From: Urinicoccus timonensis
GTDB lineage: Bacteria; Bacillota; Clostridia; Tissierellales; Peptoniphilaceae
DNA length: 64,000 bases
Direction of reading: 5' to 3'
Assembly: GCF_900232945.1 (NCBI RefSeq)
Contig: NZ_OCTU01000001.1
Span: forward strand, 114,230-178,229
Shown: in pieces, positions 1-7,100 of the stretch
Numbering within the stretch: position 1 is the first letter of the stretch
Layout: every line of letters starts with the position of its first letter
Translations under genes and position numbers: made by a program
Notes under the pieces: generated by a model
Told to the model about the DNA's origin: nothing
The model's input: only the letters and a program-made list of their open reading frames with translations
Database searches by the model: none

Positions 1-27
1 TGATGTGTACCCATAAAACTGGACACA
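1..27. repeat. IS left terminal inverted repeat
   Basis: Pairs with 1441-1467: both ends read TGATRTGTACCC inward, followed by a TGGACAMA block. The first base of the window is also the first recognisable base of the repeat. Confidence 0.85.
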
Positions 28-35
28 ATATTTAA

Positions 36-896
36 TTAATTCGTTGTAGTGGATGCTAACCTATACTTTGTAGGTGGCATCCATTTTGTTTTTGATTGAA
101 TTCTTTCGTTATTGTAATAATCTATATACTCCTCTATTGCTCTCGAAAATTCGTCAAAAGAGCGATAGCTCTTTTCATAACCATAATACATTTCATTTTT
201 TAGCCTTCCAAAGAATGTCTCCATAATGGAGTTATCATAGCAATTCCCTTTTCTTGACATGGATTGCTTTATCCCATGTTTTTTAAGCTCATTGACATAA
301 TATTTATGTTGGTATTGCCAACCTTGATCTGAATGTAGTATTAAGTTCTTTAGTTTTGGAAATTTTCTAAATGCTCTTCTTAACATAGTAGATATTTGTT
401 TTAAATTAGGACTTAAGGATAAGTCGTAGGAGATAATCTCATTGGTATACATATCAAGTATTGGAGAGATGTAGCATTTACCCCAAGAAAATTTAAATTC
501 AGAGACATCCGTGGTCCATTTTTGTAAAGGTCTATCTGCTTTGAAGTCTCTATTGATTAGATTATCTGCTACTTTACCTATTTTCCCCTGATAGGAGTGG
601 TATTTTTCTTTAGAGCCCTTTCCAAAAAGTTTTCGTTCGTGCATAATCCTTTGTACTTTTTTATGGTTTATGACATAGCCTTGATTTATTAACTCCATAT
701 AGACTCTTCGCACTCCATATCTTCCTTTGTGTAGGTGAAAGATTTGGGCTATTTTATCTGCAATCGGACGATTCTTAACTTTTATTTTATCCACTTTATT
801 TAGTTCAAAGTAGTATGTTGACCTCGGCAAATCAATGGCTCTTAAAAGATCCTTTAGTCTGTATCCTTTTTCTTTGAGTTCTTTGACAATCGCTGC
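36..896 (-). CDS. IS3-family transposase OrfB (DDE integrase domain)
   Basis: This is the catalytic half of the IS3 transposase, which cuts and joins DNA strands through an rve/DDE domain. The acidic residues are visible in TTDVSEF, ILHSDQGW and NSIMETFFGRLKNE, preceded by an HTH_21-like region (HLHKGRYGVRRVYMEL). A stand-alone start could be TTG at 830. However, the same frame stays open upstream and encodes a typical OrfB N-terminus (AAIVKELKEKGYRLKDLLRA), so the protein is most likely made as an OrfAB fusion by -1 frameshifting near 896-902. The frame is intact, with no premature stops. Family assignment is firm; the exact N-terminus is inferred. Confidence 0.93.
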   Translation of the reverse strand, partial: AAIVKELKEKGYRLKDLLRAIDLPRSTYYFELNKVDKIKVKNRPIADKIAQIFHLHKGRYGVRRVYMELINQGYVINHKKVQRIMHERKLFGKGSKEKYHSYQGKIGKVADNLINRDFKADRPLQKWTTDVSEFKFSWGKCYISPILDMYTNEIISYDLSLSPNLKQISTMLRRAFRKFPKLKNLILHSDQGWQYQHKYYVNELKKHGIKQSMSRKGNCYDNSIMETFFGRLKNEMYYGYEKSYRSFDEFSRAIEEYIDYYNNERIQSKTKWMPPTKYRLASTTTN

Positions 897-1420
897 TTTT
901 TCGCCTTGAGTTGCGCAGCGTAACGTTCTTCTCTCAAGGCGATCTCTTTTTTTATTATTTCATTCTCAGCCTTCATATATTCATTTTCTGCTCTAAGTCT
1001 TATGAGTTCTTCTCTTTCGGATTCATTCAGTTCTTTTGGTTTATGGATATTTTTCTTTTTCATGGTTGTATTTTTAGATTTACGGCCTTTCTTTTTATTC
1101 ACAAGACCATTATATCCATCCTTTTTATACTTGTTAAGCCATGAATAAAGTTGTCCTTCATTTATTCCATTTTCGATTGCAGTTGCCTTTATTGAATTTC
1201 CAGCCAGCACTTTCGACACCATTTCTAATTTTTCATCTGGTGTCCAGTGGATATTATTTCCATGGTTTAAAATTTCTGGGCCATGAAGTTCTTCTAATCT
1301 AAACCATTTTCTAATGGAAGCATGAAGGTTTTCTTCTTTGGTCCCATCAGGTGTATCAGGCCATTTCCCTTGCCTATACAACTGTATGCACTCTTTTTTG
1401 AATTCATAGCTATATTTCAC
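854..1420 (-). CDS. IS3-family transposase OrfA (helix-turn-helix)
   Basis: This is the DNA-binding half of the IS3 transposase. It has two HTH_28-like segments (YSYEFKKECIQLYRQGKW; TPDEKLEMVSKVLAGNSIK) and a C-terminal leucine-zipper-like coil (LIRLRAENEYMKAENEIIKK) typical of OrfA multimerisation. I place the start at the GTG ending at base 1420 because a strong AGGAGGG lies 5-6 nt upstream; a longer frame reaching into the terminal repeat has no comparable ribosome site. It overlaps the extended OrfB frame in the -1 phase, as expected for programmed frameshifting. Confidence 0.9.
   Translation of the reverse strand: MKYSYEFKKECIQLYRQGKWPDTPDGTKEENLHASIRKWFRLEELHGPEILNHGNNIHWTPDEKLEMVSKVLAGNSIKATAIENGINEGQLYSWLNKYKKDGYNGLVNKKKGRKSKNTTMKKKNIHKPKELNESEREELIRLRAENEYMKAENEIIKKEIALREERYAAQLKAKKQRLSKNSKKKDTD
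896..902 (-). other. -1 programmed frameshift site of the IS
   Basis: The minus strand reads GCG AAA AAG CAG in the OrfA frame. A -1 slip on AAAAAG gives ..AAG GCA GCG ATT, which enters the OrfB frame exactly at its conserved AAIVKELK start. Inferred from frame geometry and family precedent. Confidence 0.7.
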
Positions 1421-1440
1421 AAAAATACCCTCCTTACTGG

Positions 1441-1467
1441 TTTGTCCAGTAAAGAGGGTACATATCA
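1441..1467. repeat. IS right terminal inverted repeat
   Basis: Reverse complement begins TGATATGTACCC and continues to TTTACTGGACAAA, matching the left end at 1-27 with a few mismatches. Confidence 0.85.
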
Positions 1468-1472
1468 AAAAG

Positions 1473-1488
1473 ACCGGCAGGTTTTTTT
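1473..1488 (+). terminator. 3' half of an intrinsic terminator cut by the IS
   Basis: Immediately outside the IS right end lies ACCGGCAGG followed by seven T. This looks like the descending arm and U-tract of a terminator whose ascending arm would lie left of the window. If so, the IS landed in a terminator hairpin separating the upstream gene from parA. Confidence 0.4.
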
Positions 1489-1609
1489 ATGAAAATAATC
1501 TGGAAAGATAGGGGAATATTTTGGGAAAATCCAGGGGTAAAGTCCAGACTCAAGCTACAAAAAATGGCCAAAATCTGTTATCATTAGAATATAGGAAGTG
1601 AGGTAGAAT

Positions 1610-2374
1610 ATGAACCACATAATGACTGTTTTTAATCAGAAAGGCGGCGTTGGCAAGACAACTACGGTTGTAAATTTAAGTGCGGCTTTAGCCTTACTGG
1701 GGAAGAAGGTTCTTGTGATAGACATCGACCCACAAGCCAATACCACAAGTGGTTTAGGTTTGGATAAGATACCGGAAAAGTCTATCTACGGAGTCATCAA
1801 GGGAAGCAAAAAGCCTCAAGAGGTGATCCAACATACAAAAATAGAAAACCTGGATATTGTAAGTTCTCATGGGGATGTGGCAGGCCTGGAAATGGACCTG
1901 GCTATTGAGGGAAACTGGCAGTACCGTTTGAAAGATGCCCTAGAACAATGTCCGGGCTACGACTATATCTTAATAGATTCTCCCCCTTCTCTGGGGATTC
2001 TTTCCCTAATGGGCCTGATTGCCTCCAAGGAAATTCTACTTCCAATCCAATGCGAATACTATGCCCTGGAAGGGGTTGGGCAACTCTTTAACACCATCCA
2101 GTTGGTTAAGGAGAACTACAACAAGGACCTAGACCTAAATGGGGTTGTCATGACCATGTATGATGGAAGGACCAATCTTTCCACCCAGGTGGTAGAGAAT
2201 GTAAAGGATTATTTTTCCACCATGGTCTACCAAACCACCATTCCCAGGAATATTAAATTGGCTGAAGCCCCCTCTTATGGGCAAGATATCTTTACCTATG
2301 CTCCCAAGAGTGCAGGGGCCAAGGCCTATGAAAGTCTAGCTCGAGAAATGGTGAAAGGAGAAGCTAAGAAATGA
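1610..2374 (+). CDS. parA: ParA/Soj chromosome-partitioning ATPase
   Basis: A ParA-family deviant Walker ATPase of 254 aa, the normal length for chromosomal Soj. The deviant P-loop KGGVGKTTTVVNL is near residues 11-23, the DIDPQAN box follows at about 40, and Walker B YDYILIDSPPSLG is near 120. Soj/ParA dimers bind DNA and work with ParB-parS complexes in origin segregation and DnaA control. A weak AGTGAGG ribosome site precedes the ATG. The stop overlaps the parB start (ATGA), giving translational coupling. The gene normally upstream of parA in Bacillota (rsmG/gidB) is not visible because the IS occupies that side. Confidence 0.95.
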   Translation: MNHIMTVFNQKGGVGKTTTVVNLSAALALLGKKVLVIDIDPQANTTSGLGLDKIPEKSIYGVIKGSKKPQEVIQHTKIENLDIVSSHGDVAGLEMDLAIEGNWQYRLKDALEQCPGYDYILIDSPPSLGILSLMGLIASKEILLPIQCEYYALEGVGQLFNTIQLVKENYNKDLDLNGVVMTMYDGRTNLSTQVVENVKDYFSTMVYQTTIPRNIKLAEAPSYGQDIFTYAPKSAGAKAYESLAREMVKGEAKK

Positions 2375-3222
2375 GTATGGGACGGGGTCTGGATAGTTTT
2401 TTCAAAGATGCAAAAGAAGTAAAAACCATCCTAGAGACCAAGGATCAAGAAACAAACCTAGTTAGCCTCAAAGAAATCTTTCCCAATAAAAACCAACCCA
2501 GAAAGGTCTTTGACCAGGAAGAGCTAGAGGGACTGGCAGCATCCATTAAGGAGCATGGAGTCCTCCAGCCTCTGATTTTGAGAAAGACCCAGGATGGCTA
2601 CCAAATCATCGCCGGGGAAAGACGCTACCGGGCGGCTAAATTGGCAGGCTTGGACAAGGTCCCGGTCCTAATTAAGGACATCAGCGACCAACAGGCAGAT
2701 GCCATCAGCTTAATTGAAAACCTTCAAAGAGAGGACTTAAACCCCATAGAAGAAGCCCAAGCCCTAAAGGCCATGATGGGAACCCACAAGTTGACCCAGC
2801 AAGACCTGGCTGACCTCATTGGAAAGAGCCGGTCCTCCATAGCCAACCTCTTGCGACTTTTAAACTTAGAAGAAGAAGTTCAGGACTACCTGGCCCAGGG
2901 AGACCTGACCTTTAGCCATGGCAAGCTTCTTTTAAAGATCAAGGACCCTAAAAAACAAGTGGCCAAGGCTCGAGACATCATCAAAAAGGGCCAAACCATC
3001 CTGGAAACAGAGGAAAATCTGGAAGGGAAAAAGCCCAAGAGCCAGGAGAAAAAAGATATTTTCATCCGGGACGTGGAAGAACAATTGACCCGATGTCTAG
3101 GTACCAAGGTTCGCTTAAAGACCCAGGGCCGGGTTAAAAAGATCCAAATTGACTACTACAACAATGATGACCTGGAAAGAATTATGGAGCAAATGATGGG
3201 AGAGGGTCATGAGGGACTATAA
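2371..3222 (+). CDS. parB: ParB/Spo0J partitioning protein (CTPase)
   Basis: ParB family, 283 aa. The N-terminal ParB/sulfiredoxin-like domain carries NQPRKVF and the CTP-binding motif GERRYRAAKLAG (about residues 71-82), followed by IENLQREDLNPIEEAQA and a KorB-type HTH (LTQQDLADLIGKSRSSIANLLRLL). A C-terminal dimerisation tail ends in a helix. It loads as a CTP-dependent clamp at parS and stimulates ParA. It overlaps parA by 4 nt and the next gene by 14 nt, so the run is one coupled operon. No consensus parS was noticed nearby by eye. Confidence 0.95.
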   Translation: MSMGRGLDSFFKDAKEVKTILETKDQETNLVSLKEIFPNKNQPRKVFDQEELEGLAASIKEHGVLQPLILRKTQDGYQIIAGERRYRAAKLAGLDKVPVLIKDISDQQADAISLIENLQREDLNPIEEAQALKAMMGTHKLTQQDLADLIGKSRSSIANLLRLLNLEEEVQDYLAQGDLTFSHGKLLLKIKDPKKQVAKARDIIKKGQTILETEENLEGKKPKSQEKKDIFIRDVEEQLTRCLGTKVRLKTQGRVKKIQIDYYNNDDLERIMEQMMGEGHEGL

Positions 3223-4090
3223 GTTTTTTATTCTTGATGCCTTTGCCCGCAAGGCTTTTCAAGGAAACCCCGCCGGTGTGGTGATAGACCAGGGTCGTCT
3301 CAGTGACCAAGAAAGACTTGCCCTGGCAGAGGAATTAAAAATGTCCGAGACTGCCTTTATTGAACGGCTGGATATCAACGACTATCGGATCCGCTATTTT
3401 ACGCCGGTGGAGGAAGTAGATCTCTGTGGACATGCAAGTATTGCCTCTTTCTATATGCTGGCCCAATACGACTATATTGAAGGCCTGGAAAATGGCGTCA
3501 AGGAGGTTCTTTTGCGGTCTAAGGCCGGGAACCTGCCCATTTATTTAACTTATAAAAATGGAGCCCTGGAAGAAGTCACCATGACCCAGTCAGACCCCCA
3601 AGACTTTGGTCAAGTCAAAGATATAGGGGCCATGGCCAGGGCCCTGGGCTTAAGGCAAGAAGATTTTTATGCCCCGGAAGACCTGCCCATGGAAAAAATA
3701 TCTACCGGCATCCGGGACCTCATGGTACCTCTAAAGAGCCGGCAAGCCCTGGCAGACATCCAGGCAGATATGGACGCCCTGGTGGACCTGTCCAAAAAAT
3801 ATGACTACTATTCTGTCCATGCCTTTTGCCAAGAAGGGGGCAAAATCTACCAAAGAAACTTCTGCCCTATTTTGGGGATTCCAGAAGAAGCTGCAACAGG
3901 GACCTCTACAGGGGCCCTTTTACACTATCTCAACAAGCACCAAGGCCAAAAGAGCTTTCGGGCCATCCAGGGCCTGGAAATGAACCGGCCCTCTGAACTT
4001 GTCGCCAGCTACCAAGGAGAGCCAGGAAAAGAAAAAATCACCGTGGGAGGCAGGGCCTGCCTAGTGGTTGAAGGAGTTTTACATGTCTGA
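3209..4090 (+). CDS. PhzF-family isomerase/epimerase-like protein
   Basis: A 293-aa PhzF-like protein with two pseudo-symmetric halves. The hallmark blocks are FILDAFARKAFQGNPAGVV (residues 5-23), ELKMSETAFIE with the conserved glutamate, RYFTPVEEVDLCGHAS and, in the second half, EEAATGTSTGALLHYL. Family members catalyse isomerisations such as the PhzF step in phenazine synthesis, but most Bacillota homologues have no known substrate and no phenazine genes are present here. It overlaps parB by 14 nt and the next gene begins inside its end, so it is co-expressed with parAB. Substrate unknown. Confidence 0.85.
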   Translation: MRDYKFFILDAFARKAFQGNPAGVVIDQGRLSDQERLALAEELKMSETAFIERLDINDYRIRYFTPVEEVDLCGHASIASFYMLAQYDYIEGLENGVKEVLLRSKAGNLPIYLTYKNGALEEVTMTQSDPQDFGQVKDIGAMARALGLRQEDFYAPEDLPMEKISTGIRDLMVPLKSRQALADIQADMDALVDLSKKYDYYSVHAFCQEGGKIYQRNFCPILGIPEEAATGTSTGALLHYLNKHQGQKSFRAIQGLEMNRPSELVASYQGEPGKEKITVGGRACLVVEGVLHV

Positions 4091-4670
4091 ATTAAGTAAG
4101 TACAAACTAGATGACTTTATTATCAAGACCCAGGATAAGACATCCAATCCTGGAGGAGGAGCCATTTGCGGTCTGGTAGGAGCCTTGGCTGCCTCCCTGA
4201 CCCTGATGGTAGACAACCTGTCCAAGCAAGAGGCCCTGGAAGACCCCAGCCAGGTCCAAGACCTTTGTCAAAGACTCCAAGTCCTGATGCAAAAAGACGC
4301 CCAGGCCTTTGGACGGGTTCTTAGGGCCTATAAGCTTCCCCGAGAAAGCCAGGAGGAAGAAGCCCACTACCAAGAAGAATTGGAAAAAGGCTACCAGGAA
4401 GCCATTGAGGTTCCCCTAGACATCTGCCGGACCCTCTTGGACCTATTAAGGATAGGAAAAACCATGAAGGACAAGGCCCACAAGTATGCCCTTTCTGATC
4501 TTAAGGTGGCAGCCAGTCTGGCCTATGGGGCCATGGAAGGAGCAGGCTTTATGGTGGAAACCAACCTGCCAGGCTTGGGGCAAGAATCCCAAAAGACCTA
4601 TAAAAAAAGTCTGGAGGCCATCTTAAAGGAAGGATATGAATTAAAAAAAGAAGTAAACAATGACGAATAA
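4083..4670 (+). CDS. Cyclodeaminase/cyclohydrolase-family protein (FchA-like)
   Basis: A 195-aa protein of the FTCD cyclodeaminase/methenyl-THF cyclohydrolase family. The N-terminal signature SNPGGGAICGLVGALAASL (about residues 22-40) forms the folate-binding turn; the rest is helical, as expected. Known members convert formimino- or methenyl-tetrahydrofolate. I use ATG 4083 because AAGGAG lies 6 nt upstream; an in-frame TTG at 4068 lacks a ribosome site. It overlaps the PhzF-like gene by 8 nt and the kinase gene by 11 nt. Family is clear, but the substrate (formimino-THF or methenyl-THF) cannot be decided. Confidence 0.82.
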   Translation: MSELSKYKLDDFIIKTQDKTSNPGGGAICGLVGALAASLTLMVDNLSKQEALEDPSQVQDLCQRLQVLMQKDAQAFGRVLRAYKLPRESQEEEAHYQEELEKGYQEAIEVPLDICRTLLDLLRIGKTMKDKAHKYALSDLKVAASLAYGAMEGAGFMVETNLPGLGQESQKTYKKSLEAILKEGYELKKEVNNDE

Positions 4671-5547
4671 AAATAAAATCGAAAAGATTCTATTTGTCCT
4701 CAATGCCCAAGCTGGGACTGGTAGGACTGAAAAAATAAAAAAAGAAATTCAAGAATCATGTAAGTTCTATAACCTACATGATTTTTATATAGAGAAGGAA
4801 GATCCTGCTCAAGCTATGGAGGCCATCCAGGCTCAAGCAGACCAGGTGGACTTGGTGGTGTCCGTAGGGGGAGATGGCAGTAATTTTTGGACCCTCAATG
4901 CCCTTATGAAGACCCGGCAAAGAAATCTTGGCCTTATTCCTCTAGGGACGGGAAATGACTTTGCCCATGCTCTGGGTTTGAAAAAATCCATTTCTAGCCA
5001 GCTGGAAAGTTACAAGAAGGCAGAAAAAAAGGGCATCTATATAGGAAAAATCCAAGACTATTATTTTTTAAATATCGTTTCTTACGGCTTTGATGTCTGT
5101 GTTATTGAAAATTATAACCAAATGGCAAAAGGAGCCCATAAAAAATTGGCCTATATTAGGGCCATCTTCAAGACCATCCGGCAAGATTTTTCCAAATTTT
5201 CCAAAGACAATAGGGACTGGCCTTTTATTAGTGTTTTGGCCAATGGATCCTACTTTGGTGGAGGATTGCCCGTAGCCTACCAAGCTAGCCCCTTTAAGCC
5301 AGACCTAGACTACATTCAAGGCCATGTTTATAAGACCAAGGATATTCTTCGACTCCTGGTCAAGGTCTTTTTAAAAAACCACCTGACAGACCCTGCTGTC
5401 CAGCTGGAAGAAAAAAACCGGCAAGAAATTACAACAGAAACAGAAAAAATCTTCAACATCGATGGAGAGCTTTTGCCTCTAAAGGGGAAGATTATTGTGG
5501 AAAAACCCCAAGAAAAGATCCAGCTGTATGGGGCTTATAGTATGTAA
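4660..5547 (+). CDS. Diacylglycerol/lipid kinase family protein (DagK/YegS-like)
   Basis: A 295-aa DAGK-catalytic-domain protein. Visible motifs are FVLNAQAGTGRTEK (N-terminal nucleotide loop), VVSVGGDGSNFWTL (GGDG phosphate-binding motif, about 66-79) and LIPLGTGNDFAHALGL. The C-terminal beta-sandwich ends with FNIDGELLPLKGK. Members phosphorylate diacylglycerol or related lipids at the membrane, in phosphatidic acid recycling. Here the usual LGGDGT is GGDGS. It is the last gene of the parA operon by overlap (11 nt with the upstream gene). Substrate not determinable. Confidence 0.88.
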   Translation: MTNKNKIEKILFVLNAQAGTGRTEKIKKEIQESCKFYNLHDFYIEKEDPAQAMEAIQAQADQVDLVVSVGGDGSNFWTLNALMKTRQRNLGLIPLGTGNDFAHALGLKKSISSQLESYKKAEKKGIYIGKIQDYYFLNIVSYGFDVCVIENYNQMAKGAHKKLAYIRAIFKTIRQDFSKFSKDNRDWPFISVLANGSYFGGGLPVAYQASPFKPDLDYIQGHVYKTKDILRLLVKVFLKNHLTDPAVQLEEKNRQEITTETEKIFNIDGELLPLKGKIIVEKPQEKIQLYGAYSM

Positions 5548-5553
5548 AGAGAT

Positions 5554-5570
5554 TGTAATGATTTTGTAAT
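5554..5570 (+). promoter_or_regulatory. Candidate WalR (YycF) box upstream of the M23 peptidase
   Basis: TGTAAT-N5-TGTAAT, an exact match to the published WalR consensus TGTWAH-N5-TGTWAH. A TACAAT -10-like hexamer follows at 5592-5597. WalRK controls peptidoglycan hydrolases in Bacillota, which fits the downstream gene. A GTTAC-N6-GTAAC inverted repeat lies further down at 5616-5631. Confidence 0.6.
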
Positions 5571-5671
5571 AGTAATCCTCTGAAAATATGTTACAATAGT
5601 ATGCGTTGTTAAAAAGTTACAAAAAAGTAACAAATAAAACAAACTTGTAACATTTAGAAAGAGGAAGTTAT

Positions 5672-6748
5672 TTGAAAAAGCAATTTATCCTAGGAGCCCT
5701 AGCTCTTACATGTCTCATCAGTCTAGGAAGTCAAACCATTCACGCAACAAGTCCAAAAGCCGTAGAGCTTTTTATTGACCAAGAAAGTCTTGGACTTGTG
5801 GAATCAAAAGAAGCAGCCCACCGAGCCTTAAAGGAGCTGGCTGTTTTTCCAAAATTAGATGCAAAAGTTCAAAAAGAAATTATTCGCTTTAACAATAAAA
5901 TTGAGGTCAAGGACCTGGAAGAAAAAGCTCCAGCCGTTATGAGCCAGGAAGACCTGGTCCTTCGTTTGAGGAACCTGTCGAAAGATTACCTTGTAAAGAG
6001 CCAAGGGACTTGGCAGGAAGAAGCAGAAAAGTATGGTCTAGACCTTCAAGACCTTTTAACTGCCAATAAAAAGAAACTTACAGATCCTGTGCCGGGAAAA
6101 ATTTACTTACCAGCCTCCCAGTTAAACCTATCTATTGAGGCCAAAGAAGAGGTCCAATATGACCTGGACGTTTCCTACAAGACCCAGAAGATTGAAGACC
6201 ACACCCTGGCCAAGGGAAAAGAGGTCTTGGTCCAAGCTGGGAAGAAAGGCCTGGAACGGGTTGATGCCAAGGTTGTCCGGGTCAATGGAGAAAAGATTGA
6301 CCACCTGGTCCAAAAAGTAGAATTGGTCCAAGCACCTGTAGATGAAATCATCCGGATTGGGACCAAGGAAGGGGCTACAGGATCCTTTATCAAACCCACC
6401 AATGGTCGCTTAAGTTCTCCCTTTGGCCCCCGTTGGGGCAGTTTTCACCGGGGAATTGACCTGGCCTGTCCTATAGGGACCCAGGTTGTGGCAGCAGACG
6501 GCGGAGTTGTGACCCGGGCCAGGACCAATGCGGGAAGCTATGGCAACTACATTGACATTGACCATGGCAACGGCTACACTACCCGCTATGCCCACCTAAG
6601 CCAATTAGAGGTTCAAGTAGGACAAAAAGTCAGCCAGGGAGACCCCATAGCCAAAAGTGGAAATACAGGGCGAAGTACAGGACCCCACCTACATTTTGAA
6701 GTTTGCAATCAAGGGAATTTAGAAGATCCCTTAAAACATATTCAATAA
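5672..6748 (+). CDS. Secreted M23 (LytM) peptidase with LysM-like and G5 domains
   Basis: A 358-aa exported cell-wall enzyme. A signal peptide (KKQFILGALALTCLISLGS, cleavage after about residue 26) is followed by a LysM-like segment (TWQEEAEKYGLDLQDLLTAN). A G5 domain covers about residues 155-230, and a C-terminal M23 domain (about 245-355) has zinc ligands in FHRGIDLA and PHLHFEV. M23 enzymes cleave cross-bridge or stem peptides of peptidoglycan. The start is TTG with GAGGAAG upstream; no ATG fits. The WalR-type box upstream suggests cell-wall-stress control. The gene stands alone between the DagK operon and a strong terminator. Confidence 0.92.
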   Translation: MKKQFILGALALTCLISLGSQTIHATSPKAVELFIDQESLGLVESKEAAHRALKELAVFPKLDAKVQKEIIRFNNKIEVKDLEEKAPAVMSQEDLVLRLRNLSKDYLVKSQGTWQEEAEKYGLDLQDLLTANKKKLTDPVPGKIYLPASQLNLSIEAKEEVQYDLDVSYKTQKIEDHTLAKGKEVLVQAGKKGLERVDAKVVRVNGEKIDHLVQKVELVQAPVDEIIRIGTKEGATGSFIKPTNGRLSSPFGPRWGSFHRGIDLACPIGTQVVAADGGVVTRARTNAGSYGNYIDIDHGNGYTTRYAHLSQLEVQVGQKVSQGDPIAKSGNTGRSTGPHLHFEVCNQGNLEDPLKHIQ

Positions 6749-6754
6749 TAGAGA

Positions 6755-6786
6755 AAACCTACAGGGACTCCCTGTAGGTTTTTTAA
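6755..6786 (+). terminator. Intrinsic terminator of the M23 gene
   Basis: AAACCTACAGGG-act-CCCTGTAGGTTT stem followed by a T-run, starting 7 nt after the stop codon. Confidence 0.9.
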
Positions 6787-6862
6787 TAGGAAGAGATTGA
6801 ATAAATACTTGAAGGTTGCTTGGACAAGGCCTTTAGGGCCCAAAGCCAAGCTTAAAATAAAA

Positions 6863-6901
6863 AAATCGTGCCTGACATTGGTCTAATGCCAGGCACGATT
6901 T
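6863..6901 (-). terminator. Terminator hairpin downstream of tRNA-Arg
   Basis: A 17-bp near-perfect stem (AAATCGTGCCTG.. / ..CAGGCACGATTT) with a 5-nt loop. On the minus strand it is followed by a seven-T run, so it best serves the tRNA transcript; it could also back up the M23 terminator. The stretch 6787-6862 holds nothing else that I recognise. Confidence 0.8.
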
Positions 6902-6905
6902 ATTT

Positions 6906-6980
6906 TGGTGGACCTGAGAAGAATCGAACTCCCGCTTCAGCCTCCGGAGGGCTGCGCTCTATCCGCTGAGCTACAGGTCC
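6906..6980 (-). tRNA. tRNA-Arg (anticodon CCG)
   Basis: The minus strand folds as a cloverleaf. Acceptor GGACCTG pairs with CAGGTCC; the D arm is GCTC..GAGC; the anticodon stem CAGCC/GGCTG encloses loop CTCCGGA, giving anticodon CCG. The T loop is TTCGATT and the 3' CCA is encoded. A TATAAT-like hexamer lies about 12-17 nt upstream on the minus strand (6992-6997). Confidence 0.95.
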
Positions 6981-7046
6981 ATAATACATATATTATAGCA
7001 CAAGATGACCAAATTAAAAAATAAAATTCCTTGAAATTTGATTTTT

Positions 7047-7075
7047 TTGAATTGATGGCCTAAATAGTGTAAAAT
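7047..7075 (+). promoter_or_regulatory. Sigma-A-type promoter of the ABC exporter operon
   Basis: TTGAAT-N17-TAAAAT, 25 nt upstream of the first exporter start; the start itself is preceded by AAGGAGG. Confidence 0.6.
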
Positions 7076-7100
7076 AGTCCTATTAGCTAAGGAGGAATAT

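Larger units (their letters stand above)
1..1467 (-). mobile_element. IS3-family insertion sequence, complete
   Basis: Two overlapping minus-strand transposase frames (orfA, orfB) lie between imperfect terminal inverted repeats. The left end begins TGATGTGTACCC and the right end, read inward, begins TGATATGTACCC; both continue to a TGGACA core. The two-frame layout with an A-rich slippage site and a DDE orfB defines the IS3 family; the IS150-like subgroup is my inference. The left flank is outside the window, so the target duplication cannot be checked. The element sits about 140 bp upstream of parA, pointing away from it. Confidence 0.93.

Noticed and set aside
911..1144. Plus-strand open frame rich in Phe and Ile
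   Set aside because: It is the antisense of the lysine-rich transposase orfA; no ribosome site and composition is that of a shadow frame.
1468..1609. parS site next to parAB
   Set aside because: No sequence close to TGTTCCACGTGAAACA was seen by eye in the intergenic region.
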